Below, in pieces: positions 35,895-44,719 of a DNA stretch of 64,000 nt (position 1 is its first letter; each line of letters starts with the position of its first letter). Source of the stretch: JAOAGA01 sp964540515 (GTDB lineage: Bacteria; CALINM01); NCBI GenBank assembly GCA_964540515.1, contig CAZIMS010000004.1, positions 107,121-171,120 on the forward strand. The letters are read 5' to 3'. The position numbers and the translations under genes are program-made. Under the pieces are notes generated by a model. The model saw only the letters and a program-made list of their open reading frames with translations. It was not told the DNA's origin and did no database searches.

Positions 35895-36991
35895 AAAAAC
35901 TAATAAAACTCTTTTACAAAGAACTTTTTAATACCTTTGGGATAACCTATCTTGTCTTTTTTACCATCACCTTTAGCTTTGATTTTATTGATAAGCTTGA
36001 TGATGTTTTAAGAGCAAAACTGTCTTTATGGGATTCACTTCAATTCTTTTTTTATAGGAGCTTATACCTTCATTCTGAATACTCAAACTATGCGGTACTT
36101 ATAGCTATAGTGATAGCTTTAAATATTATGTCTCAAAGAAACGAGTTAGTAGCCCTTTTAACATCAGGAATCACTATAAAAAGAATATTTACCATAACTC
36201 TATCCTTCCTTTTAGTTTTTGGGTTCATAAATATAATCTTTATCACCTATATATCTCCCAGATTTTTACTTAAGGCTGAAAAAAAGTTAAATAAAAAGAT
36301 TTATGCTATAGAAAGCATAGATGATCTAATCTTTAAAACAGAAAATGGATTTATCTTTGTTGATTTAATAATACCTGCTGAAAAAATACTTCTAAATACT
36401 TATATCGTTAATATAAACAACAAAAAGATAGAAAGTATTGTCTACGCAAAGCAGGTAAAAAAGGACTCGGGATGGTGGATAGGTAAGGATATAAAAAAAT
36501 ACGATATAAACACAAAGAATATAAAAAATATAGATTCCATGAACCTACCCCATCTTAACTATTTAGAAGGACTTACAACTATCTCTTACAAACCTGAATG
36601 GCTTACCCTTTTCCATCTTACTGCTGTAATAAAAAATGGTTTAAAAGCAGGTATAAATGTTAAGAACTACATTTATAGTATAACAAAAAAAATCTTTTCT
36701 TTCTTTTCTTTAATATTACTACTTTTCTTGATATTTCCTTTAGGTTTCCAGTTAGGAAGAATGAAAAAGAATGTGGAGGTTATCTTCTTTTCAATCATAA
36801 TACTTACCTGTTATTCAATATTTGAGATTGTTATATTTAGGTTAGCAAGGACAGTAAATCTCTTTTTTGTTTTTCCACCACTTTTTATCTCTGCTATTCT
36901 GCTTTTTTTCAGTTTTATTATGTGGAAGAAGCACTTTTTTTATAAAACTGATAATAAAGTCCTTCTAAAAGGGATGTATCGGAAGCAATAA
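35891..36991 (+). CDS. lptG: LPS export ABC permease LptG (YjgP/YjgQ family)
   Basis: The 366-residue protein has the same topology as LptF, with SQRNELVALLTSGITIKRI after the third helix. It is the second transmembrane subunit of the LPS exporter. Its last 74 bases overlap the 3' end of ppx on the other strand. Which product is LptF and which is LptG follows gene order only. Confidence 0.86.
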   Translation: MKKLIKLFYKELFNTFGITYLVFFTITFSFDFIDKLDDVLRAKLSLWDSLQFFFYRSLYLHSEYSNYAVLIAIVIALNIMSQRNELVALLTSGITIKRIFTITLSFLLVFGFINIIFITYISPRFLLKAEKKLNKKIYAIESIDDLIFKTENGFIFVDLIIPAEKILLNTYIVNINNKKIESIVYAKQVKKDSGWWIGKDIKKYDINTKNIKNIDSMNLPHLNYLEGLTTISYKPEWLTLFHLTAVIKNGLKAGINVKNYIYSITKKIFSFFSLILLLFLIFPLGFQLGRMKKNVEVIFFSIIILTCYSIFEIVIFRLARTVNLFFVFPPLFISAILLFFSFIMWKKHFFYKTDNKVLLKGMYRKQ

Positions 36992-37817
36992 TCTCATCTA
37001 AAGAAAAATAATTCATAAAAAGCAAGACAAGTAGGAGTCCTGATAATAATACTTTCTCTCTTCCCTCTTCAATAGGATAGAGCTCTTTAATTCTCTCAAG
37101 TTTCAGATATTCTATTGAGTGGTATAGTCTTTCAAGATCCTTAATGTTCATCTGAAAACCATTAATTAACTCTTTAGCATAAACCTTCTCTCCCGAAAGA
37201 ATAAAGGCAAGAGTAGTTGCTGTACCCCCAACAGCGAAGACAGGGTTAAAAAGTTTTTTTTCCAGCTCTTCCTCAAACTTCTTCATTACGTAATGACAGA
37301 ACTGATTTTTTTCCTCCGAGGTGGGTGGGAAATTTTGAAAAAACTGCTTTTGCAAAAACAAAGAGCCAATCTCTAAGCTTTTTACAACAATATTATTTCT
37401 GTCCCTTAATGTAATCTCTGAGCTACCACCACCTATATCGATAACGGAAAAGGTATCAATATTAAATTGATTCTTAATGCCCTCCGATACTAACTTACCT
37501 TCCTCATTGCCATCTATAATCTTTATCTCTTTACCGAAGTGACGGAAAAATATATCTTTAAGTTCCTTTTCAAATCTCAACTTTCTAGCAAAGGCTGTTG
37601 CAATACCAAAAAAATCATTTACCTCATTTTCTAAAAAGATTAAAGATATCTCTGATAGAGTTTTTTCAAGCTTCTTAACTGCCTGAAATGTAAGCTTACC
37701 ATCTACAACATCATTGCCTAAAAAGAGATAGTAATTTTTTCTAAATATCTCTTTATCTTCATTTTTTATAAGCACACGGAGTGTGTTTGTTCCTATATCA
37801 AGAACTGCTGTACTCAT
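36918..37817 (-). CDS. Exopolyphosphatase / pppGpp phosphatase family (Ppx/GppA)
   Basis: The 299-residue protein has the actin-like ATPase motifs LDIGTNTLRVLI (6-17) and VIDIGGGSSEITL. It lacks the C-terminal HD domains of long Ppx proteins, so it is the short form. It either degrades polyphosphate or hydrolyses pppGpp; sequence cannot decide. Its 3' end runs 74 bases into lptG on the opposite strand. It lies 3 bases after the lipoprotein gene. Confidence 0.88.
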   Translation of the reverse strand: MSTAVLDIGTNTLRVLIKNEDKEIFRKNYYLFLGNDVVDGKLTFQAVKKLEKTLSEISLIFLENEVNDFFGIATAFARKLRFEKELKDIFFRHFGKEIKIIDGNEEGKLVSEGIKNQFNIDTFSVIDIGGGSSEITLRDRNNIVVKSLEIGSLFLQKQFFQNFPPTSEEKNQFCHYVMKKFEEELEKKLFNPVFAVGGTATTLAFILSGEKVYAKELINGFQMNIKDLERLYHSIEYLKLERIKELYPIEEGREKVLLSGLLLVLLFMNYFSLDEIIASDTSLLEGLYYQFYKKSASST

Positions 37818-37820
37818 CTC

Positions 37821-38438
37821 TTATCTAACATTGAAGAAAAAGTCGAAAATATACTCATTCTCTTTATTAAAGACCTTTAAATTAAGGCTCTTTGCCTCTG
37901 AGAGCTTTTTCTTAAAATAAACCTTACCTTTAATGTTTGCCTTTGGAAGAATCTTCTCAAAAGGCAGGGCTTCAAGATACATCTCTTTGGGAGATACGGG
38001 GTATACATGGGGTGCCTGTGGGTTATACAAATAACGTCCTTCATAGTAATTTAAGCTTTCAGAATAATAACCTATATAGGGATAGGGGATGAGATAAAAT
38101 AGGTTTTGTTCTACTATCTTTGCTATCTCATCAGGAGTTAAGGCATAGGCTTGATGTTTTTTATCATCTAATAAAACAAAATCTTCCTTCCTAACAACGA
38201 GCTCCCTATCAGATAGGTTTTCAATCTTAACATCAAAAATCATAAAAGTATCAGTCATTCCATAAAATATTGGGCTTGGTGATGAGACTTTAACATCAAC
38301 TTTTGTGTTTTCTTTAGTAGAAGTGAGAGTATCTTTTTCTTTGATTAAAGTAACATCTTTAGTAGCAAGAGGTTCAATCTTACTTGCGCAACCATATACT
38401 AAAAAACATAAAAGCATTAAAAAGAATATTTTTTTCAT
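37821..38438 (-). CDS. Predicted lipoprotein of unknown function
   Basis: The start is ATG 38438 because AGGTGG lies five bases upstream and a good lipoprotein signal begins there (MKKIFFLMLLCFLVYGCAS, Cys17). The 205-residue product has an Ig-like or beta-sandwich middle (MIFDVKIENLSDRELVVRKE) with a Tyr/Pro-rich stretch near 120-150. The pattern resembles DUF4352-type surface modules, but I do not recognise the family. It sits between DUF3786 and ppx genes. Confidence 0.7.
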   Translation of the reverse strand: MKKIFFLMLLCFLVYGCASKIEPLATKDVTLIKEKDTLTSTKENTKVDVKVSSPSPIFYGMTDTFMIFDVKIENLSDRELVVRKEDFVLLDDKKHQAYALTPDEIAKIVEQNLFYLIPYPYIGYYSESLNYYEGRYLYNPQAPHVYPVSPKEMYLEALPFEKILPKANIKGKVYFKKKLSEAKSLNLKVFNKENEYIFDFFFNVR

Positions 38439-38484
38439 ATCTACCACCTTTTTATAGAACTTAATATAAAAAATACCAAATATC

Positions 38485-39078
38485 TCATTTTTTTTCAATT
38501 AAACAGTTGGTTATAACATTAACTATAGCCCATATCACATCAAGATTGAAATAATCCTCTAATCCCTTCTGAAAATTAACCGTAACGTTAGGCAAAAACT
38601 CATCATCTCCCTCATAAAAGATGTATCTTACTTTTATCTCTGGAAAAACAAAAAAATCATAGGCGAAGTCACCTAAGCTAACGTAAGCCCCTTTAAATTT
38701 AGAGGAGGCTTTTTTTATTTCCTCTATATTTTTGTAAAACTCAAAAATCTCCTTGACTCTTAATGGATGAGATCTATCAAAGAAGTGAATACCTCCTTTA
38801 AGCTCCTTTGCAAGAACCCATTTATCAGTAAGAAGGATAGACCCCTCATCCTTAATAGCTAAATATTTAAGAATTATCAGATAAATCTGAAAACTTAGTC
38901 TAAAGGGGAAGTTAGAAATTTTAATAATTCTTTCTATTTTCCTTACCTCTGTAGGAAATCCTAAAAAAGAGAGGTTATAAATATCTTTTTTTAATACCTC
39001 CCAGTAATCTTTAGGAATATTAGAGGGATTTGAAAAAAGAGGGTTAGAGTCAGGACTTAAGGGACCTTGAGTAGGCAT
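38485..39078 (-). CDS. DUF3786-like protein
   Basis: The 197-residue protein has features of DUF3786: a central LLTDKWVLAKELKGGIHFF with a later GAYVSLGDFAYDFFVFPEI and YIFYEGDDEFLP. The family occurs in anaerobic bacteria and has no known function. It overlaps the upstream methyltransferase gene by 22 bases. GGAG lies seven bases before the ATG. The pairing with a methyltransferase could point to corrinoid or methyl metabolism, but that is inference. Confidence 0.65.
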   Translation of the reverse strand: MPTQGPLSPDSNPLFSNPSNIPKDYWEVLKKDIYNLSFLGFPTEVRKIERIIKISNFPFRLSFQIYLIILKYLAIKDEGSILLTDKWVLAKELKGGIHFFDRSHPLRVKEIFEFYKNIEEIKKASSKFKGAYVSLGDFAYDFFVFPEIKVRYIFYEGDDEFLPNVTVNFQKGLEDYFNLDVIWAIVNVITNCLIEKK

Positions 39079-39701
39079 GAGAAAACTCCAAAATCTTTAG
39101 TATAGTCATCTCTAAAAAGTTGATCTAATAACTCAAAACCTCTATTTATAAAGAAATTTACTAACTCTTCTTTGCTTAAAGCACCATTAATATTAAATTC
39201 AATACCCTCTTCTATTTCCAAAAGACTACTTTTTCTAAAGATATCACAAATTATAATTTCTCCAGAAGGCTTTAAAATCCTTTCTATCTCTGATAGAAGC
39301 CTATCTTTGTCCTCAACCTGATTGAATGTCCCATTCATAATAACTAAATCAAAGGATTTTTCTCTAAAGGGCAGAAAATAGCCATTGGCCTTTAAAACAT
39401 CTAATTTGTGAATGCTCTTTCCTTCTTTTAGCAGATCAAACGATATATCAACACCAACAACCTTTTTATTCATGTAACTATTTTTAAGTATATAAATATC
39501 GGTACCGCTACCACAGCCAATATCTAAAATATTTTCATAATATCTATTTATCAACTGGTGGGGAGAGTAAACAGGAAGTGATATCTCTCTTAACTTAAGA
39601 GGTATTAAATCGTAGTTATAACCTATCTTTGTAAAAAAATCTCTATCAGAAAGAACTCTATTTATATTTTTAATTCTTTCTACTTGAGAATAAAAGGACA
39701 T
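39057..39701 (-). CDS. Class I SAM-dependent methyltransferase
   Basis: The start is taken as the ATG at 39701; a TTG at 39731 would add ten residues. A TATAAT box at 39711-39716 lies only ten bases before this ATG, so the mRNA may be leaderless or the true start later. The 214-residue product has the SAM motif NILDIGCGSGTDIYILK, the acidic loop VVGVDIS, and the FDLVIMNGTFNQV motif. The methyl acceptor is unknown. It is followed by the DUF3786 gene. Confidence 0.8.
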   Translation of the reverse strand: MSFYSQVERIKNINRVLSDRDFFTKIGYNYDLIPLKLREISLPVYSPHQLINRYYENILDIGCGSGTDIYILKNSYMNKKVVGVDISFDLLKEGKSIHKLDVLKANGYFLPFREKSFDLVIMNGTFNQVEDKDRLLSEIERILKPSGEIIICDIFRKSSLLEIEEGIEFNINGALSKEELVNFFINRGFELLDQLFRDDYTKDFGVFSCLLKVP

Positions 39702-39824
39702 ATAGTAATTATTATAACACTGGAGAGGCAAAATTAATATATCTTAAAACTTTTACACAGAAAATTTAGCTTACCTATATAACAGTAAGTTGACAAAATC
39801 AATGTATAAGTTGAAAATATTAGT

Positions 39825-41714
39825 ATGATTATGGATAATAATATTCTTGCAATTGAAGAGATAAAGCAGAAATATCCTCACAAATTCATACCTGAGAGGC
39901 AGTTGTTTAAAACTATTAGATCCGGTAACACAATCTTTCTCGGAACTGGTTGCGGGGAACCTGTCCAGCTTGTTAGATCACTAATAAATTTTTTAAATAA
40001 AGATCCTAAAGCGTTTTTTGATGTTGAGATAATACAGCTTGTAAATCTTGGAGCAGTACCCTATGCAAACGAGAGATATAGAGATAATTTCAGACATAAT
40101 GCCTTTTTTGTAGGAGGTGGTCTAAGAGAAGCTGTAAACAAAGGTCTTGCTGATTACACTCCTATATTTCTATCTAATGTGCCTACTCTATTTGAAAAAA
40201 ACATTGTGCCTGTAGATATAGCTTTAATACAGGTATCTTATCCCGATAGACATGGTTATGTAAGCTTAGGAATATCAGTAGATATAGTAAAAACAGCTGT
40301 TGAAAATGCAAAAATAGTAATTGCTCAGCTAAACAGATATATGCCCAGAGTACACGGTGAATGCTTTTTTCATCTTGATGATATATCATATTTTTATGAT
40401 TGCTCAGAACCACTTTTAGAGTTTGAGGATAAGCCTCAATCAGAAGAAGTGAGCGAGAAAATAGGTGAGTTTGTATCAAAGATAGTACAGGATGGTGATA
40501 CTATACAGATTGGCTATGGAAGCATTCCCAATACCATACTAAAACATCTAAAAAATAAGAAACATTTAGGTGTCCATTCGGAATTGTTAACAGAAGGCAT
40601 CGTAGAACTTATGAAATCAGGAGTTATAGATAATTCTAAAAAAACACTAAATAAAGGCAAGACTGTTGCTTCCTTTTGCCTTGGAAAAAAAGAAACTTAT
40701 GATTTTCTACACGATAACCCTGCCTTTGAGTTTAGACCAATTAGCTACACTAACAATCCCTTAACTATTGCAAGAAACGCCAGAATGACAGCAATAAATA
40801 GTGCCCTTGAGATAGATCTAACAGGTCAGGCAACTGCAGAATCTTTAGGAAAATTTTTTTATAGTGGCGTTGGCGGACAGGCTGACTTTATGAGAGGAGC
40901 AAATTTAGCTCCCGGAGGTAAAACCATATTAGTACTTCCATCTATAGCAAAAAATGGACAGGTATCTAAGGTTGTACCATTCCTTACAGAGGGAGCTGGT
41001 GTAACATTAACAAGGGGCGATATCCATTATGTTGTTACGGAATACGGTATAGCCTACCTTCATGGTAAAAGCATAAGAGAACGGGCTATGGACCTTATAT
41101 CTATCTCGCACCCCAAGTTCAGACCATGGTTAGTAGAAGAAGCACGGAAACAGAATCTTATCTATAAAGACCAGCTATATATCTCAAAGTCAGAGGGCTA
41201 TCCTTATAATTATGAAACCTATAAAACCACAAAAACTGGTTTAGAAATTCTTTTAAGACCGGTAAAACTAAATGATGAGCCTATTTTAAAAGATTTTTTT
41301 TACTCTCTTTCTGAGGAATCTTTATTCAAAAGATTTATTTGTGTAAAAAAAGAGATGCCCCATTCAGAGCTTCAGTTTTATACTGCTATTGACTATTCAA
41401 AGGACATGGTGATTTTAGCTATAATAAAAGAGGATTGGAAAGAAACGGTTTTAGGTCTTGCTCAGTACTCAATTAATGAAAAAGACTTATTTGCCGACGT
41501 CGCCTTTTTAGTTAGAGATGATTATCAGGGACATGGAATTGGTGAGTTATTATTTTTATATCTAACATATATAGCAAAAAGGGCGGGGTTACATGGTTTC
41601 ACCGCTGAGGTATTGGTTGATAATAAACCTATGTTAAATCTTTTTGAAAAGTTAGCTACAAAAATTGAGAAAAAAAGAGTAAGCGATGTATATCTCTTAA
41701 CCATATATTTTTAA
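39825..41714 (+). CDS. Acetyl-CoA hydrolase/CoA-transferase fused to a GNAT acetyltransferase domain
   Basis: The 629-residue protein has a CoA-transferase body (about 1-445). Its signatures are GDTIQIGYGSIPN, IDLTGQATAESLG, FFYSGVGGQADFMRGA, and VTEYGIAYLHGKSIRERA. A C-terminal GNAT domain follows (about 455-629), with RDDYQGHGIGELLFLYL for acetyl-CoA binding. It could move CoA between acetate and other acids, or hydrolyse acetyl-CoA, while the GNAT domain may sense or use acetyl-CoA. The same fusion is known in other anaerobes. The ribosome site is poor; TTGACA lies at 39790-39795. Confidence 0.88.
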   Translation: MIMDNNILAIEEIKQKYPHKFIPERQLFKTIRSGNTIFLGTGCGEPVQLVRSLINFLNKDPKAFFDVEIIQLVNLGAVPYANERYRDNFRHNAFFVGGGLREAVNKGLADYTPIFLSNVPTLFEKNIVPVDIALIQVSYPDRHGYVSLGISVDIVKTAVENAKIVIAQLNRYMPRVHGECFFHLDDISYFYDCSEPLLEFEDKPQSEEVSEKIGEFVSKIVQDGDTIQIGYGSIPNTILKHLKNKKHLGVHSELLTEGIVELMKSGVIDNSKKTLNKGKTVASFCLGKKETYDFLHDNPAFEFRPISYTNNPLTIARNARMTAINSALEIDLTGQATAESLGKFFYSGVGGQADFMRGANLAPGGKTILVLPSIAKNGQVSKVVPFLTEGAGVTLTRGDIHYVVTEYGIAYLHGKSIRERAMDLISISHPKFRPWLVEEARKQNLIYKDQLYISKSEGYPYNYETYKTTKTGLEILLRPVKLNDEPILKDFFYSLSEESLFKRFICVKKEMPHSELQFYTAIDYSKDMVILAIIKEDWKETVLGLAQYSINEKDLFADVAFLVRDDYQGHGIGELLFLYLTYIAKRAGLHGFTAEVLVDNKPMLNLFEKLATKIEKKRVSDVYLLTIYF

Positions 41715-41744
41715 TTTAGATTAAATCCTGAAGGAGCATTTGTT

Positions 41745-42071
41745 ATGCAAACAATTTTGTTACTCACAATATCTAATATTTTTATGACCTTTGCATGGTA
41801 TGGACATCTAAAATTTAAAGAGGCACCACTTTGGAAGGTAATCCTTATTAGTTGGGCTATCGCCTTTGTTGAGTATTGTTTTCAAGTTCCTGCTAATAGA
41901 ATAGGGCATAGTAGTTTTACTGCAGCCCAGTTAAAAACCTTACAAGAAGTTATAACTTTAGTAGTTTTCTCTATTTTCAGTGTTTTTTACCTAAAAGAAT
42001 CTCTTAAATGGAATCATTTAGTAGGTTTTTCTATGATAATTGGGGCTGTAATATTTATTTTTAAGGAATAA
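41745..42071 (+). CDS. DUF486 small membrane protein (DMT superfamily)
   Basis: The 108-residue protein has four hydrophobic segments and the family text MTFAWYGHLKF and FAWAIAFVEYCFQVPANR-like text near the middle, typical of DUF486. It resembles half-size drug/metabolite transporters, but no substrate is known. A GAAGGAG site precedes the ATG at 41745. Confidence 0.85.
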   Translation: MQTILLLTISNIFMTFAWYGHLKFKEAPLWKVILISWAIAFVEYCFQVPANRIGHSSFTAAQLKTLQEVITLVVFSIFSVFYLKESLKWNHLVGFSMIIGAVIFIFKE

Positions 42072-42078
42072 TTAAGCT

Positions 42079-42594
42079 TTACTCTATAGTAGTTATCAAC
42101 TCACTTCTCTCCCTTATTTTAGGAGTAATAGGGTTTTCCTTGGGAAAGCCAACAGGTACTATAACTACAGGCCTTAAAGACTCTGGCAGATTAAGTATTT
42201 TAGATACCTCTTCTTCGTTAAATGCACTTACCCAAGTTGAGCCTAAACCCAATTCATGGGCAACTAATAACATTTGCATAATGCTACAACTTACATCCAT
42301 AATTGAGTAAAGGCTTACGCCCCTTTCACCATATCTGTGAATAATCCTTTCCAAATCTGCACAACCGACAACTACTAAGGGGGCCCTATATATAAAATAT
42401 TGATTTAGTGCGGCCTTTGCTAAGGCTAATCTAATTTTTTTATCCTTTACAAGAAAAAACTTTCTCGCCTGTAAGTTGCCAGCACTAGGAGCGTAGATAA
42501 TAGCATCAATGAGGATATTTTCATAATCTTTAGGTATCTCTTTATCAGAAAATTCACGGACAGATCTTCTTGTTTTTATTATATCTATAATCAT
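42079..42594 (-). CDS. Nitroreductase family protein
   Basis: The 171-residue protein begins MIIDIIKTRRSVREFSDKEI, the FMN phosphate-binding motif of the family, and has YAPSAGNLQARKF and ELGLGSTWVSAF. It is short, like FMN-binding oxidoreductases that reduce quinones, flavins or nitro groups. The substrate is unknown. It lies 9 bases after the phospholipase-like gene. Confidence 0.88.
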   Translation of the reverse strand: MIIDIIKTRRSVREFSDKEIPKDYENILIDAIIYAPSAGNLQARKFFLVKDKKIRLALAKAALNQYFIYRAPLVVVGCADLERIIHRYGERGVSLYSIMDVSCSIMQMLLVAHELGLGSTWVSAFNEEEVSKILNLPESLRPVVIVPVGFPKENPITPKIRERSELITTIE

Positions 42595-42603
42595 TTTTAT
42601 CTC

Positions 42604-43509
42604 CTACTCTGACGATAGTATCTCCAATAATTTATCGGGATGGTATAGAGCTTCTTTAAGCTTCGATCTAAAATGATTGGACATAACTTTTTCTGTTTCA
42701 AAATCTATAGGTTTTTTAATGTACGCTTTTTTTAAGTTTCTTTTAATCATATTAGCTGCCTCAATAGTTTTTTTTCCCATGGGGTCACAAAGATACAAAA
42801 AATCATCATCCTTCTTTTTAAGCACCCTAATGCAAAAATCAACCGATAGTGAAAAGGTCTCCCTTATAACAAATTTTAAAATCCTATAGCTCGAGAAATT
42901 TCTTAGGAAATCAAGTGTTTTATGCCATTTGTCAAGTTTTGAGAAGAGTATATAACCTTTATAAATTCCGTTATGGATTTCAAAGGGGAAAAAGTTGTAA
43001 GTAAGCATCTTCTTTAGCAAAAAATGATTTTCAGAAAAGTCTAAATACTTAAAATCATCTACTATCTTCCAAATGTCCCTCTCAACCTTATTATCAAGCC
43101 TTGTCTCCCAATAAAGATGAGTTAGTGTCCTTGTCTTATAAGTTGAGATAATCATATAGGGGACAAAGAAGTTATGTGCAACTATATCAGAGACTAAATG
43201 ACAGAGATAGCCATAGGAGAAGGCCTTTTGTCTATCCGTTTTGGCAGCTTCAATCAAGCTTTTTGCTATAGTAAAGTTATGGCAGTTTTTGTGATAGGGT
43301 TGAAACCTTTTTCCAATAACAATATCAGCGCTAATATTGCCATACAAAAAATCATACTTGGCCATAGCAATAATTTGTTGAGTTAATGGTGAAAATAGGT
43401 TTAAATAGTTAATTAATTCTTTGCCAATTTTAAGATGAAAGGCAGGACCAAAGGCAAAAGAGTAATCAGGTAGGAAAAAAATTAGTATGACAGAAAGTAA
43501 AAAACCCAT
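42604..43509 (-). CDS. Zinc-dependent phospholipase C-like protein
   Basis: The start is the ATG at 43509; a TTG one codon earlier is also open. The 301-residue product has a signal peptide (cut near FAFG) and His/Asp positions typical of the zinc-dependent phospholipase C/S1-P1 fold: AFHLKIGKEL, GNISADIV, and GYLCHLVSDIVAHNFF. Its start overlaps the uracil-DNA glycosylase start on the other strand by 23 bases, and no good ribosome site is seen. Catalytic activity is not shown. Confidence 0.75.
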   Translation of the reverse strand: MGFLLSVILIFFLPDYSFAFGPAFHLKIGKELINYLNLFSPLTQQIIAMAKYDFLYGNISADIVIGKRFQPYHKNCHNFTIAKSLIEAAKTDRQKAFSYGYLCHLVSDIVAHNFFVPYMIISTYKTRTLTHLYWETRLDNKVERDIWKIVDDFKYLDFSENHFLLKKMLTYNFFPFEIHNGIYKGYILFSKLDKWHKTLDFLRNFSSYRILKFVIRETFSLSVDFCIRVLKKKDDDFLYLCDPMGKKTIEAANMIKRNLKKAYIKKPIDFETEKVMSNHFRSKLKEALYHPDKLLEILSSE

Positions 43510-44239
43510 CAATACAAATTATATCAATTTTTTTGAGAAGTTTAACAAGAAAGATTATGAAGCTTTTTTAAGAAGCTACTTAAAATCTTTAGGTTTCTCC
43601 TATTCAAAATTGTCTAAAGAAAATCAGGCTTTAGAAAAGGAAGATGATATTTGTACAGGCAAATCAGAGCTAATGGAGCAGCTTAGAATCGAGATTGGTG
43701 ATTGTAAAAGATGTGAGCTGCATAAGACAAGAAATAACCTTGTCTTTGGCGTTGGCAACCCCTGTGCCGATATAATGTTTATTGGCGAAGCACCAGGAGA
43801 AGAAGAAGATTTAAAAGGTGAACCCTTTGTTGGAAGGGCAGGAAGACTTCTCGATAAGATACTTGAGAGTATTGGTCTCTCAAGAAAAGAAAATATTTAC
43901 ATAGCAAACGTATTAAAATCAAGACCACCAGAAAACAAGATAATAAATCATTTAAGTTCCATTGATATTTGTCTACCCTTTCTTTTAAAACAGATAGATA
44001 TAGTAAAGCCAAAACTTATAGTATGTTTAGGCACCATCGCAGCCCATTCCTTACTAAAAATTAAGGATCCCATAACTAAAATTAGAGGGAAATTTTTTAT
44101 CTATAAAAACACTAAGGTACTAACTACCTATCATCCCTCTTACCTCTTAAGAAACCCTCTGGCAAAAAAAGAAGTCTGGGAAGATTGTAAAAAAATTAAA
44201 GAAATGATTGATAGACTTAGGGAGGTAGAAAATGTTTAA
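43487..44239 (+). CDS. Uracil-DNA glycosylase, family 4 type
   Basis: The 250-residue protein has an extra N-terminal segment (about 1-60), then motif 1 GEAPGEEEDLKGEPFVGRAG (100-119) and motif 2 YHPSYLLRNP. Iron-sulfur cysteines 73, 76 and 162 are present, but the one normally in KCRPP is Ser145 (KSRPP). It removes uracil from deaminated DNA. The missing ligand may destabilise the cluster. It is followed by mog with an 8-base overlap. Confidence 0.9.
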   Translation: MTESKKPINTNYINFFEKFNKKDYEAFLRSYLKSLGFSYSKLSKENQALEKEDDICTGKSELMEQLRIEIGDCKRCELHKTRNNLVFGVGNPCADIMFIGEAPGEEEDLKGEPFVGRAGRLLDKILESIGLSRKENIYIANVLKSRPPENKIINHLSSIDICLPFLLKQIDIVKPKLIVCLGTIAAHSLLKIKDPITKIRGKFFIYKNTKVLTTYHPSYLLRNPLAKKEVWEDCKKIKEMIDRLREVENV

Positions 44240-44717
44240 AATTGCCATATTAACTTTAAGTGACAGTGGCTTTAAGGGCCTTAGAGAAGACAAAAGTGGT
44301 GAAGAAATAAAAAAGATTATTAAGTCACTAGGGGAAATTGTATTTTATGAGATACTTCCTGATGATTTAGAGCTTATCTCTGAAAGATTAGCCTATGTTT
44401 CCGATAACTCTTTAGCAGACATCATAATTACTACTGGTGGAACTGGTTTTACAGAGAGAGATGTAACTCCTGAAGCAACAAAAAGAGTTATTGATAGAGA
44501 AGTTCCAGGTATATCAGAATATATGAGGTTAAAAGGTGCAGAAAAAAATCTAAATGCTATCTTATCAAGAGGTATAACTGGCTTAAGAAAAAAGACTCTT
44601 ATAATCAACTTACCCGGTAGCGTAAAGGCGGTAAGAGAGTCTTTGGAGTTTGTACTCCCAGTTTTACCACATGCATTAGAGAAGCTAAAGGGTGATAGCT
44701 CCCCCTGCGGTGGTTAA
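44232..44717 (+). CDS. mog: Molybdopterin adenylyltransferase (MogA/MoaB family)
   Basis: The 161-residue protein has ILTLSDSGFKG, TTGGTGFTERDVTPEAT for nucleotide and molybdopterin binding, and NLPGSVKAVRESLEFV. It adenylates molybdopterin before metal insertion, in the same cofactor pathway as mobA. It lies between the uracil-DNA glycosylase and MFS genes in a tight unit; the overlap with the first is 8 bases, the gap to the second is 2. Confidence 0.92.
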   Translation: MFKIAILTLSDSGFKGLREDKSGEEIKKIIKSLGEIVFYEILPDDLELISERLAYVSDNSLADIIITTGGTGFTERDVTPEATKRVIDREVPGISEYMRLKGAEKNLNAILSRGITGLRKKTLIINLPGSVKAVRESLEFVLPVLPHALEKLKGDSSPCGG

Positions 44718-44719
44718 AA

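Noticed and set aside
40183..40479. 98-codon open frame on the minus strand
   Set aside because: It is inside the CoA-transferase/GNAT gene, which has strong motifs in the other frame.
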